The position numbers were made by a program, and so were the translations under genes. Below, one piece after another: positions 7,270 through 15,153 of a stretch of DNA of 64,000 nt. The notes under the pieces are model-generated. The model searched no databases. It saw only the letters and a list, made by a program, of their open reading frames with translations, and was not told where the DNA came from. Each line of letters starts with the position of its first letter. Position 1 is the first letter of the stretch. This stretch comes from JASGDN01 sp049841275. GTDB lineage: Bacteria > Chloroflexota > Chloroflexia > Thermomicrobiales > UBA6265. The stretch is taken from the NCBI GenBank assembly GCA_049841275.1, contig JASGDN010000047.1, positions 1 to 64,000 on the forward strand, in the 5' to 3' direction.

Positions 7270-8520
7270 TCAGCCTGCGGTGATGCGATAGAGCGCACCG
7301 CCGGTCTGGTCGATCACGTAGAGCTCGCCCGCCTCATCCTGCCCGAACGAGGAGATCGCGAATCCGGACTCCACCGGCGTGGAGACGGAGAACCCGCCGC
7401 TTCCATCCGGGCCGATTCCCCAGATCAGCCCGGAGCAGTAGTCGCCGCAGAGATAGGCGCCTACCAGCGACGACACGGCCGATCCCCGGTAGACATACCC
7501 GCCGGTGACGGAACAGCCTCCCTCGTCGTGCGAGTAGACGAACACCGGGTGCGTCAGGCCAGAATCGTCGCAGGTTTCGGCGTTGTAGCAGGAGTTGCCT
7601 TCCATGATGCTCCAGCCGAAGTTCTGGCCCCCGGTCTTCGCATCTACGGCTGCGACGAAGTCCACCTCCTCGTAGGTGTTCTGCCCGACATCGCCGATCC
7701 AGACATCGTTCGTTTCGCGGTCGAAGCTGAAGCGCCAGGGATTGCGCAGGCCGTAGAAGAAGATCTCCGGTTTCGCCCCATCCGTGGTGGTGAATGGGTT
7801 GTCCTCCGGCACGGTGTAGGGTGTCTCGCCGTCTGCCTTCGACACGTCGATGCGCAGGATCTTGCCCAGCCATGTCTCGAGGTTCTGGCCGTTCTTGTTC
7901 GGATCGCCCTGGCTGCCGCCGTCGCCGAAGCTGATGTACAGGAATCCATCTGCGCCGAAGACGAGATCGCCGCCATTGTGATTCTCGTAGGGTTGTTCCT
8001 GCGTGAGGATGACCGTCTCGCTCGATGAATCGGCGGTGTTCGCGTCGTCGCTCACCGTGAAGCGGGAGACGACGGTGTTGCCGTCCTTGTTGGTGTAGTC
8101 GACATAGAACGCGCCGCTCGTTGTGTAGTCCGGCGCGAAGGCGAGCCCGAGCAATCCCTGTTCGTTGCCTTGCGAACCGACGCGGTCGGTGATGTCGAGG
8201 AATGGTGTCTCTGCCGTCTTGCCATCGGTGATGATCTGGATGCGGCCTGGCTGCTCGATCAGGAAGAGCCGTCCGGACCCGTCGCCGGCATGGGTGACGA
8301 AGAGCGGTTTCTCGAAGCCGGTGGCCACGGATGTGAACCCGATAGCTAGTGCGCTGGACTCGTCGGCGCTGGATTCCTGTGCGGAGGCCACCCGCTCCCA
8401 CGGTAACAGGCGCGAGAGCGAGATCGCCGCGGATACGGCCGCCGCCGCTCCGATCACCTCGCGGCGATTGGATGTGGATTCGACGGGTGAAAACGTACAA
8501 CGCGGTCGCGGTGCGGTCAT
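7270..8520 (-). CDS. Exported PQQ-dependent sugar dehydrogenase (GSDH family)
   Basis: The 416-residue protein belongs to the glucose/sorbosone dehydrogenase family, six-bladed beta-propellers that oxidise aldose sugars with PQQ outside the membrane. The N-terminus has a twin-arginine signal (SNRREVIGAA) and a cleavage-like VASAQ near residue 45. Family motifs follow: GFEKPLFVTHAGDGSGRLF, EQGLLGLAFAPDY, ENHNGGDLVFGADGFLY (His of the active site), GLRNPWRFSFDRETND (Arg) and GGQNFGWSIMEG. I chose the ATG at 8520; the open frame extends much further upstream but without family resemblance. PQQ synthesis genes are not in the window, so the cofactor would come from elsewhere in the genome or from outside. 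Confidence 0.88.
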   Translation of the reverse strand: MTAPRPRCTFSPVESTSNRREVIGAAAAVSAAISLSRLLPWERVASAQESSADESSALAIGFTSVATGFEKPLFVTHAGDGSGRLFLIEQPGRIQIITDGKTAETPFLDITDRVGSQGNEQGLLGLAFAPDYTTSGAFYVDYTNKDGNTVVSRFTVSDDANTADSSSETVILTQEQPYENHNGGDLVFGADGFLYISFGDGGSQGDPNKNGQNLETWLGKILRIDVSKADGETPYTVPEDNPFTTTDGAKPEIFFYGLRNPWRFSFDRETNDVWIGDVGQNTYEEVDFVAAVDAKTGGQNFGWSIMEGNSCYNAETCDDSGLTHPVFVYSHDEGGCSVTGGYVYRGSAVSSLVGAYLCGDYCSGLIWGIGPDGSGGFSVSTPVESGFAISSFGQDEAGELYVIDQTGGALYRITAG

Positions 8521-8648
8521 GGGATGCCCTCGTTTGTCGTGTGGTAACCAGCCTCCGTTGCCGGGGAGCCGGTCCGTTGTGCATATCGTCGCACGCATTG
8601 GGCCGTCAGGTGCTGGGAGATGGCTGGGAATCGGCAGGATCGTTGCGC

Positions 8649-10163
8649 TCAGGAAGCAGCCGGCTCCACGAACGATCCCTGGACGAGTTCTTTGCCAGTG
8701 GATGGCTCGCCGTCGACCGTCAGGCCGGAGAAGATGAGCGGGAGACCCGCGGCCTTCGGATCGGAGAAGCCCGCCACGTTCTGGATGTGGATGTGCAGGT
8801 GCGGTTCGCTCGTGTTGCCCGAGTTTCCGACAAGCCCGACGATGTCGCCGGCTTCGAGGATATCGCCCTGCTGCATGCGGACGGAGCCGCGCTGCATGTG
8901 GGCGATGAAGGCGAACTCGCGCTCCACCGTCTGCAGGACGATGTGATTCCCTGCCGGGTGGAGGGTCTTGAAGGCGTCGGGATTCGTCTGGGCCAACGGC
9001 AGGCCTGGCTTCTGGTCGGGCTGGTCGTTCAGGATCTCCACGACGGTGCCTGCGGCGGGTGCAGTCAGCGGTTGTCCCCAGATCCAGTAGTGGTCCACCT
9101 GGGAGCCATCGCCATCGAATGTGGCACCGTCCTTCCAGACCACGATGTCGTAGGCGTGGCGTTGGCCTGGGCTGACGGCATGGTAGTTCTCGAACTCCGT
9201 GTCGCCGCCCCAGAAGGTGAACCAGGCGCCTTCCCGCCACGGCAGGCGATAGGTGACGGAGGAGGTATATCCGGCTGCCGGGTCCTCCGGCAGGATGATG
9301 GCTGGCTGGATCTGGAGCGAGGTGACCGCGTCGCCGTCGAAGGTTGCGTCGATTTGCACCTCGACACCCGCCCAGCCGCGTACCTGCCCGTAGAGGTGCG
9401 TCGTCGGGGCGAGCGGCATCGCCCGTTCGCGGACAAGCTCGCCGAATGGCGCATCTGGCAGGAAGGCGACGTCGGCGAGTGGCGCGCCGACAATGCCCTG
9501 GGCTTCGATCGTGAGTGTCGCGGCCGGTGCCGCTTCGCCGCCGCTGAACGTGACCTCGAACGCAAGCTTCAGCGTATCCAGGACGCCGGTCCAGGCGCCC
9601 TCCGGATAGGGTTGGGGCGTGCTGGCCGGGGTTGCGGCGGCCTCCGGGCTGGCGGCGGGACTTGCCGCGCCATGCTTCGGGGCCAGCGTGAAGGTGTCCC
9701 GCACCCCTTGCTGCTGGAAGAATCCGGCGATTCCGCCTTCGTTCACGGTGCCGAACCAGTAGGCACCGACCTCTGTGAAGGCAAAACGGATCTGGTTGGC
9801 CTGCAACTGCGCGACCCCGGAGGCAATCTGGGCGGCTGGGATGGCGCGTGCCATCTCCGGCGAGAGAGCGGCATCCAGCGACGCGATTTCGCCGGTCAGG
9901 AGGGAGTCGACGACATCCCTGCCTCGTTGCTGGATAGCTTCGGCAAGATCCCGATAGGCGGGAAGTACATCGGCGGTGGGTGGCGCGGGTGTGGTGGCCG
10001 CGATGGGAGAGGCGTTCGGTGTCGCCTCCGGGGACGCCGCGTCCGGTGTGCCTTGGTCGCTGCTGGTGTTGGCGTGCGTTGGCATTGCCGCGAGGGCGAG
10101 CATCGATCCGCTGGCGAGGGCGACGGTGCGGCGGGAAACCGGCTGGGTGAGCGGCTTCGGCAT
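8649..10163 (-). CDS. Exported M23-family (LytM-type) peptidase with N-terminal accessory domain
   Basis: The 504-residue protein has a signal peptide (VSRRTVALASGSMLALAAM), an Ala/Ser/Pro/Thr linker, a domain around residues 60-160 resembling DUF3887, a second Ala-Ser-Pro linker (AASPAASPEAAATPAS), a beta domain, and a C-terminal M23 zinc peptidase. Zinc and catalytic residues are visible in HAYDIVVWKDG (HxxxD), FAFIAHMQRGSV and EPHLHIHIQ (HxH). M23 enzymes cleave peptidoglycan cross-bridges, so a role in wall turnover is likely. The start at 10163 has GGAAGG upstream; an earlier in-frame ATG would add a non-signal extension. The gene at 10286 has a similar accessory domain and lies upstream on the same strand, so the two are probably related and co-expressed. 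Confidence 0.88.
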   Translation of the reverse strand: MPKPLTQPVSRRTVALASGSMLALAAMPTHANTSSDQGTPDAASPEATPNASPIAATTPAPPTADVLPAYRDLAEAIQQRGRDVVDSLLTGEIASLDAALSPEMARAIPAAQIASGVAQLQANQIRFAFTEVGAYWFGTVNEGGIAGFFQQQGVRDTFTLAPKHGAASPAASPEAAATPASTPQPYPEGAWTGVLDTLKLAFEVTFSGGEAAPAATLTIEAQGIVGAPLADVAFLPDAPFGELVRERAMPLAPTTHLYGQVRGWAGVEVQIDATFDGDAVTSLQIQPAIILPEDPAAGYTSSVTYRLPWREGAWFTFWGGDTEFENYHAVSPGQRHAYDIVVWKDGATFDGDGSQVDHYWIWGQPLTAPAAGTVVEILNDQPDQKPGLPLAQTNPDAFKTLHPAGNHIVLQTVEREFAFIAHMQRGSVRMQQGDILEAGDIVGLVGNSGNTSEPHLHIHIQNVAGFSDPKAAGLPLIFSGLTVDGEPSTGKELVQGSFVEPAAS

Positions 10164-10285
10164 CGGGCGATCCTTCCGTGGAATGGCCTGTAGGACGATC
10201 ATCCAGCCATCATCTCCGCGTGGATCGTGCCAAGGGCGCAATGGACCAGCGAATACCGTCTCGACCTGCGCCGGAAACGGGGTGC

Positions 10286-10840
10286 TCAGTCCGCCTTTGG
10301 GCTGGCGGCCGGACTCGCGGCGGGCGACGCCCCGGGAGAGGATGCCGGTGAGGCCGCGCCGGAGACGAATGGGAGATCGGCGTCGCCTGGCTGAACGATG
10401 AATCCGGCGATCTTGCCATCCGAATGCTCGATCGAGACGGCGATCACGACCAGCGTGCCGTCCTTCGCCTGGGCCTGAACGTGCATCAGGTCGTCCGTTT
10501 GCTGGATCGTCGTGGCGACCATGAGCGGGGCGTAGGTTGCCGCGATGGTCTGGATCTGCGAGACGACGACCGCAGGACCGACCGCCTCCACGAATCGTTC
10601 CGTAAAGTGATCCTGGACCTCATCCTCGGACAAGTCGCCAGCACCGCTGTTGATGCGGTCGAGCAGCCAGGTGAACTGTGCTGTCGCGAGGCTGTTTGCC
10701 ACGAAGGTCGGGGTCGGTTCCTGCGCCAGGCTACCCTGGATGCTGGCGACAACTGTTCCCAGCGCGACGAGGACCGCGAGTGCGAGCGGGGCGACGATGG
10801 TGCGGCCAGGGGCGAGGAGACCGGGGCGGCGGACGGGCAT
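10286..10840 (-). CDS. Exported protein with DUF3887-like domain
   Basis: The 184-residue protein has a signal peptide (hydrophobic IVAPLALAVLVALGTVVASI, then SLAQE), one small alpha/beta domain (FTERFVEAVGPAVVVSQI through KDGTLVVIAVSIEHSDGKI), and a tail of Ala-Ser-Pro repeats (GASPAASPAASP) ending in KAD. The domain resembles the accessory domain at the front of the neighbouring M23 peptidase and the DUF3887 or LpqF-type domains fused to hydrolases, but here it stands alone. AGGAGCC precedes the ATG. It lies 122 bases upstream of the peptidase gene on the same strand, and a palindromic terminator separates it from the LPXTG gene further upstream. Function unknown; a binding or regulatory role in the envelope is a guess. 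Confidence 0.7.
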   Translation of the reverse strand: MPVRRPGLLAPGRTIVAPLALAVLVALGTVVASIQGSLAQEPTPTFVANSLATAQFTWLLDRINSGAGDLSEDEVQDHFTERFVEAVGPAVVVSQIQTIAATYAPLMVATTIQQTDDLMHVQAQAKDGTLVVIAVSIEHSDGKIAGFIVQPGDADLPFVSGAASPASSPGASPAASPAASPKAD

Positions 10841-10976
10841 CTCGTGGGCTCCTGCGGTGGGCGTAGGTGGAGGCGTCGCCGGAGCGACGGGCGCGCGTCC
10901 AGCCTACCACCGGTCAATGCACTCGTCAGGCCGCGTGGCAGCCGCGGTGGCATGGATGCCGGGGCGTGGAGAACGC

Positions 10977-11010
10977 ACGACCGCCCGGGATGGCCATCCC
11001 GGGCGGTCGT
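10977..11010. terminator. Perfect 34-base palindrome, probable bidirectional terminator
   Basis: ACGACCGCCCGGGATGG (10977-10993) is followed directly by its exact reverse complement (10994-11010). It lies 90 bases beyond the stop of the LPXTG gene, as expected for that gene's terminator. The central bases would form the loop. Confidence 0.7.
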
Positions 11011-11100
11011 GTCATGCTGCGTCATGGTGTGGCGGCGACGGCATCGGCGTGCCATTCCCACGTCGAGCGTGCGCGCCAGTCCTTCGCGCGGCAGTCCCGG

Positions 11101-11361
11101 CTAGCGGGAGCTGCGGCGGAAGGCGGTGTAGCCGGTCACACCCACGAGACCGACGGCCGCGACGAAGCCGATCAGCAGCATCGTGCTGCCATTGTCCTGC
11201 GATGAGCCGGTGCCTGTGCTCGGAAGGCTGGCGGCGGGAGCCGTCTCCGTGGCAACCGGGGTCGAATCCTGTGCAGCGACCGCCTGGCTCATGCCGGCGG
11301 CGACGAGGAACGTGAACGCGATGGCCAGCAGCGTGCGCTTGATCATGGTTGTAGCACCCAT
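11101..11361 (-). CDS. Small LPXTG-anchored surface protein
   Basis: The 86-residue protein has an N-terminal signal (MIKRTLLAIAFTFLVAAGM, cleavage near AVAAQD) and a C-terminal sorting signal: LPSTGTG, a hydrophobic stretch (TMLLIGFVAAVGLVGVTGY) and a basic tail FRRSSR. That is the form a sortase recognises to attach proteins to peptidoglycan, which implies a thick or single-membrane wall. After both signals are removed only about 25-30 residues remain (DSTPVATETAPAAS), so it is little more than an anchored Ser/Thr/Pro peptide. I chose the ATG at 11361 because GAGGGAGGGG lies about 9 bases upstream; an internal ATG at 11346 is the alternative. No sortase gene is in the window. Confidence 0.78.
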   Translation of the reverse strand: MGATTMIKRTLLAIAFTFLVAAGMSQAVAAQDSTPVATETAPAASLPSTGTGSSQDNGSTMLLIGFVAAVGLVGVTGYTAFRRSSR

Positions 11362-11871
11362 TCTTGAGATCCCCTCCCTCAGAGGTTTCTCGCTATACAG
11401 CAAACCGAACTGTCGGCTATCCGCGCGCGCAGCAAGCGTGCGCCGCGGCCGTGAAAAATGGGACCCCCTTCCTGTCATGACCCCGACAGGGCCGCGCCAG
11501 GCCGGCCCAATTTGCCGGAAGGACGGATTGTACTCCGCCACACCCCTCTCGCAACGAGTGCCCGTTGCGAATCGTTTCGCCAGGTTCGGCGCTGCTGCAC
11601 CGTTGCCGAAGCGAACGTTTGGGCTCCTGCACGAACCAGGCCGCCGCCATCCGGATGGGACACATCGTGGATGATGTCCCGTTCAAGCGAGGTGCAGCAC
11701 AGCCTCCTTGTGCCATGGTTGCAACGCCGCATTGGAGAACTCGGGGAGATCGCTGGGAATTGGCTCAGGATTCCGGGCATCGCATCGCGGCCTCCGTCCC
11801 CTATACTCTTCGCGAACGAGCGGACCAATCATCCATGCTGGCCTTCACCCCGCCGTTCGAGCCGAGGGACG
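11362..11871. other. Divergent intergenic region, no gene seen
   Basis: About 510 bases separate the leftward LPXTG gene from rightward signal peptidase I. The short frames here have no family resemblance. A TATACT box at 11802-11807, 65 bases before the signal peptidase start, is a possible -10 element, but I see no good -35 partner. Nothing else stands out. Confidence 0.5.
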
Positions 11872-12594
11872 ATGGACGTGCATAGCGAGGACGAACGCGG
11901 GCAGGCGCCGGTACAGCCCGTTGTGGATGCGGCCGACGCGGACACGGCGCAAGGGCTGCCTTCGTCCAGATGGCGCGGGAAGCAACGCTCGCTGATCCGT
12001 GAGGTCGTGGAACTGGCCGTGGTCGTGCTCGTCGTCTTCTTCGGGCTGCGGCTGGTGCTCATGCCCTACGCGGTCGATGGCGCGAGCATGAACCCGTTCC
12101 TCGCGGACGGCGAGCATCTCTTCGTCAACCGACTCGCCTATGCGGATGTGAACGTTACCTCGTGGATGAACGTCATTCCCGGCATCGATGTGGGAAAGGG
12201 CGACACGCTCTCATTCGGGCAGCCGAACCGTGGCGACATCGTCGTGCTGAATCCGCCGGTGAACTCGGATTCGCCGTACGTGAAGCGCGTGATCGCGCTT
12301 CCGGGCGAGACGGTCAGCTTTCATGATGGCATCGTCTTCGTGGATGGACAGCCGTTGACCGAACCGTACATTGATGGGGCGATCACCTTCTGCAACAACG
12401 CCCAGTGGTGCTCGCTCACGGTCCCGGCGAACAGCGTCTACGTGCTGGGCGACAACCGGGAGCACAGCTCGGATTCGCGGGCGTTCGGGCCGGTGAAGAT
12501 CTCCGCTGTGGTCGGCAAGGTCTTCTTCACGAACTGGCCGATGGATCGCTTCGGCCTGGTGAAATCGCCGGATTACGATGACACCGCTCCGTGA
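11872..12594 (+). CDS. lepB: Signal peptidase I
   Basis: The 240-residue membrane-anchored serine protease removes signal peptides from exported proteins. A cytoplasmic N-terminus of about 45 residues is followed by one membrane helix (VVELAVVVLVVFFGLRLVL). The catalytic Ser72 lies in DGASMNPFL and the general base Lys138 in YVKRVIALPGE; the box GDNREHSSDSRAFGP is also present. The ATG at 11872 is preceded by GAGGGA. The open frame extends upstream to 11458 but without family resemblance. It is the likely processing enzyme for the many exported proteins in this window. Confidence 0.95.
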   Translation: MDVHSEDERGQAPVQPVVDAADADTAQGLPSSRWRGKQRSLIREVVELAVVVLVVFFGLRLVLMPYAVDGASMNPFLADGEHLFVNRLAYADVNVTSWMNVIPGIDVGKGDTLSFGQPNRGDIVVLNPPVNSDSPYVKRVIALPGETVSFHDGIVFVDGQPLTEPYIDGAITFCNNAQWCSLTVPANSVYVLGDNREHSSDSRAFGPVKISAVVGKVFFTNWPMDRFGLVKSPDYDDTAP

Positions 12595-12606
12595 CCATCC
12601 GCGGCC

Positions 12607-12918
12607 TCAGTGGCCGCCGGCCACCCGTAGGCCGGCGACGATCAGCGCGATGGAGGCGAGGCGCAAGGCGTCGCGCGGTTCGCCAAGGAAGACGATTCCG
12701 ATGATGGCGGTGCCAACCGCGCCAACCCCCGTCCAGATGGCGTAGCCGGTGCCGACGGGCAGCGTGCGCAGCGAGAGCGAGAGCAGGGCGAAGCTGACCA
12801 CGGCGAAGATGACGAAGAGGACCGAAGGAAGCAGGCGGGAGAACCCGTGGCTCTCCTTCAGGGAAAGCGCCATCGCCACGTCGAACAGGCCAGCGACAAC
12901 AACAACGATCCAGGCCAT
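12607..12918 (-). CDS. Small multidrug resistance (SMR) family transporter, SugE/Gdx-like
   Basis: The 103-residue protein has four membrane helices and the SMR pattern: MAWIVVVVAGLFDVAMALSL, HGFSRLLPS, LRTLPVGTGYAIWTGVGAVG and a final helix. It works as a dual-topology dimer that exchanges protons for small cations. The HGFSRL segment resembles the SugE/Gdx (guanidinium exporter) branch. In SMR proteins the membrane Glu near position 13-14 binds both proton and substrate; here that position is Asp13 (GLFDVAMA), and the Gdx-typical Trp three residues on is Met. I chose the ATG at 12918 because GGAAAGGA lies just upstream. It converges with lepB, only 12 bases apart. Confidence 0.85.
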   Translation of the reverse strand: MAWIVVVVAGLFDVAMALSLKESHGFSRLLPSVLFVIFAVVSFALLSLSLRTLPVGTGYAIWTGVGAVGTAIIGIVFLGEPRDALRLASIALIVAGLRVAGGH

Positions 12919-13072
12919 GACGTGACCCATCCTTTCCAACGCATCGGATCGGACAGCTCCGCCGTTCCCTGAACCCCGTCGTTCCGGGCCAGTCGACCGC
13001 GCACACGGTGCCGCAACGTTACGGTGCTTTCCATCCTATCACGCCTGGCAGGCGCGGGGAGTTGGGCAAGCG

Positions 13073-13417
13073 TCAACCTTCCGGAGCGTGTGTCGGCTCC
13101 AGCGAAGGACGCTCGATGGTGAACGTTGGCTCCAGTTCGGCGCCGTTCGGGAGAATGATGTGCTCCCGATCCTGCCGGCTGGCAGTCGGTTGCGGACCCG
13201 AAGCATACGGATCCCAGAGCCCGACCGCGAATCCGTAGAGGATCGCGATGGTGAAGAGCAGGCCGACGATTCCCGTCTTCAGCCAGTCCAGCCGGCCTGC
13301 GCGGATGTGTGCGTGGATGGCATATCCCGCGAAGGTGAAAAGCAGAAAGAGGATGGCGAACCCAATCACCGACTCCGATTCGGGACGAGCCCATCCGGAC
13401 TTCGCGATCTCCGTCAT
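13073..13417 (-). CDS. Hypothetical protein with two membrane helices
   Basis: The 114-residue protein has a short N-terminus, a first helix (VIGFAILFLLFTFAGYAIHA), a basic loop RAGRLDWLKT, a second helix (GIVGLLFTIAILYGFAVGL) and a hydrophilic tail of about 45 residues. The ATG at 13417 is preceded by AAGGGGGC; the longer open frame above it has no support. I do not recognise the family. It stands alone between the SMR gene and the divergent second amidohydrolase. Confidence 0.65.
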   Translation of the reverse strand: MTEIAKSGWARPESESVIGFAILFLLFTFAGYAIHAHIRAGRLDWLKTGIVGLLFTIAILYGFAVGLWDPYASGPQPTASRQDREHIILPNGAELEPTFTIERPSLEPTHAPEG

Positions 13418-13611
13418 GCTGCCCCCTTGTTGTGTGACATTTCCTGTATGTCCAGTATAGCGGACGCCCGTTCTCGGCCGGATGGGCAGGCTTCGGCCAT
13501 TGTGGGCTTCCGGAACCTGCCATATGGTGACGCCACACGCTTGATGGCGGGCCAGCGGAGGTTTGCGGCAACCGGTTTCGGTGGCGTTGCCTCCGGCCAG
13601 GAGACAGACAG

Positions 13612-14718
13612 ATGGCGGCGGCGACCGAAGAGACGACGGCGACACACGAGGCGCGGACGGGAATCGTCGATTGCGACGTCCATCCTTATCCACGCACCAA
13701 CGACGAGATTCGCGCCTATCTGCCGATGCCCTGGCGCGACCGCTTCGGCGGCGGCGGACGCGGCTTCTACGGGAATCCGGTCCACGGTTCGCGGCTCGAC
13801 AGCACCCCTCCGGCTGGCGGTCCCGCCGGGTCCGACCCTGACTTCCTGCGCGCGCAGCTGATCGACGAGTACGGGATCGCCTACGCGGTTCTCCTGCCTC
13901 GCGCGTTCGCGAATCTCCATCCCGATCCCGACATGGGGACGGCGATCGCGGCGGCGTTCAACGACTGGCTCGCCGATACCTGGTTGTCGAAGCGCAACCC
14001 GGACGGCGCCTTCAAGGGATCGATCACGGTCAACATCCAGGACCCGATCGCCGCCGCCCGCGAGATCGAGCGCTGGGCCGGGCATCCGCATTTCGTGCAG
14101 GTGATGACCGACTCCGGCGCCCGCGCGCCGCTCGGGCAGCGCCAGTACCATCCGATCTACGAAGCCTGCGAGAAGTACGGGCTTCGGTTTGCCGTCCATC
14201 CGGGCACGGATGGCATGGGCATCAATGTGCAGCCGTCGCCTGGCTATCCCACGCACTACATCGAGTGGCACACCTGCCTCTCGCTCGCATTCCAGGCCCA
14301 TCTCGTCAGCCTGCTCACGGAAGGCGTTTTCGAGCGATTCCCCGGCCTCGGCGTCACCCTGACTGAGGGCGGCGTGGCCTGGCTGCCGGCGCTGATGTGG
14401 CGGCTCGATGCCGAATGGAAGGCGTTGCGTTCCGAGGTGCCGTGGTTGACGAAGGCGCCATCGGCGTACCTGCGCGACCATGTGCGGATTTCCAGCCAGC
14501 CGCTCGAGAACCCGGACGATTCGCGCCAGCTCCTCCAGATCTTCGAGATGATGGATGCCGAGCACATCCTCATGTTCGCCAGCGACTACCCGCACTGGGA
14601 TTTCGATTCACCGACGCATGCCTTCCCGAAGCTCTCGCCCGACCTTCACGAGCGCATCTTCTCCCGCACGGCCCGCGCCTGGTACAACCTGCCGGACGCG
14701 CCGCTGGACGGAGAGTAG
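13612..14718 (+). CDS. Amidohydrolase-family metal-dependent hydrolase, second copy
   Basis: The 368-residue protein is a paralogue of the enzyme at 639-1763, with long aligned stretches: RQYHPIYEA against RFYHPIYEA, HLVSLLTEGVFERFP against HLVSLITEGVFVKFP, and ASDYPHWDFDSP against SSDYPHWDGDTP. The first metal site is VDCDVHPY, again D-x-D-x-H. Further ligands are in AVHPGTDG and ASDYPHWD. AGGAGA precedes the ATG. The Rieske gene follows after 4 bases. The repeated association with a Rieske protein is the main clue to function; the substrate is unknown. It could be a decarboxylase or hydrolase acting on a cyclic acid, as for ACMSD relatives. Confidence 0.88.
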   Translation: MAAATEETTATHEARTGIVDCDVHPYPRTNDEIRAYLPMPWRDRFGGGGRGFYGNPVHGSRLDSTPPAGGPAGSDPDFLRAQLIDEYGIAYAVLLPRAFANLHPDPDMGTAIAAAFNDWLADTWLSKRNPDGAFKGSITVNIQDPIAAAREIERWAGHPHFVQVMTDSGARAPLGQRQYHPIYEACEKYGLRFAVHPGTDGMGINVQPSPGYPTHYIEWHTCLSLAFQAHLVSLLTEGVFERFPGLGVTLTEGGVAWLPALMWRLDAEWKALRSEVPWLTKAPSAYLRDHVRISSQPLENPDDSRQLLQIFEMMDAEHILMFASDYPHWDFDSPTHAFPKLSPDLHERIFSRTARAWYNLPDAPLDGE

Positions 14719-14722
14719 CGGC

Positions 14723-15133
14723 ATGGGACGGCACGTCGTGGGACGCGCTGGCGAGATTGCGCCGGGAAGCCGCAGGATCGTCGAGGCGGAGGGGCGGTCC
14801 ATCGGCGTATTCAACGTGAACGGGACGTTCTACGCGCTGCGAAACAGTTGTCCGCACCAGGCGGCTCCCCTCTGCCTCGGCTCGATCAAGGGCATGACGA
14901 TGCCGAGCAAGCCGGGCGAATACATCTGGGCGCGGGAAGGCGAGATCCTGCGCTGTCCCTGGCATGGCTGGGAGTTCGACATCCTCACTGGCCGCTCGAT
15001 CTTCAACCCGCACCGCATGCGGGTGAAGGCGTACGACGTGACGGTTGAAACGGACGAAGAGGAGCCGGAGGATGAGTCCGTGGAGACCTTCGACGTGCGG
15101 GTCGAGGATGGCTGGGTGATCCTGCACGTCTGA
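14723..15133 (+). CDS. Small Rieske [2Fe-2S] protein, second copy
   Basis: The 136-residue protein is a paralogue of the one at 1756. Cluster ligands are C43-P-H45 and C78-P-W-H81, again with 32 residues between the pairs and the same inserted block (MPSKPGEYIWAREGE). An acidic stretch (ETDEEEPEDESVETF) near the C-terminus is absent from the first copy. It starts 4 bases after the amidohydrolase stop, so the two are almost certainly made together. It should be a soluble electron carrier or redox-sensing partner; no oxygenase or reductase gene is adjacent. Confidence 0.88.
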   Translation: MGRHVVGRAGEIAPGSRRIVEAEGRSIGVFNVNGTFYALRNSCPHQAAPLCLGSIKGMTMPSKPGEYIWAREGEILRCPWHGWEFDILTGRSIFNPHRMRVKAYDVTVETDEEEPEDESVETFDVRVEDGWVILHV

Positions 15134-15153
15134 CCGATGATCGTGTCACAATC

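Noticed and set aside
8521..9240. Upstream open-frame extension of the PQQ dehydrogenase
   Set aside because: It is antisense to the M23 peptidase gene and shows no family resemblance; a twin-arginine signal starts at 8520.
11475..11828. Reading frame on the minus strand upstream of lepB as a small gene
   Set aside because: No ribosome-binding site, low-complexity Arg/Ser-rich translation and no neighbour logic.
12940..13010. Possible guanidine-II (mini-ykkC) motif upstream of the SMR gene (GGAACGAC and GGAACGGC)
   Set aside because: ACGR-like loops are present, but the flanking bases do not form the required paired stems.
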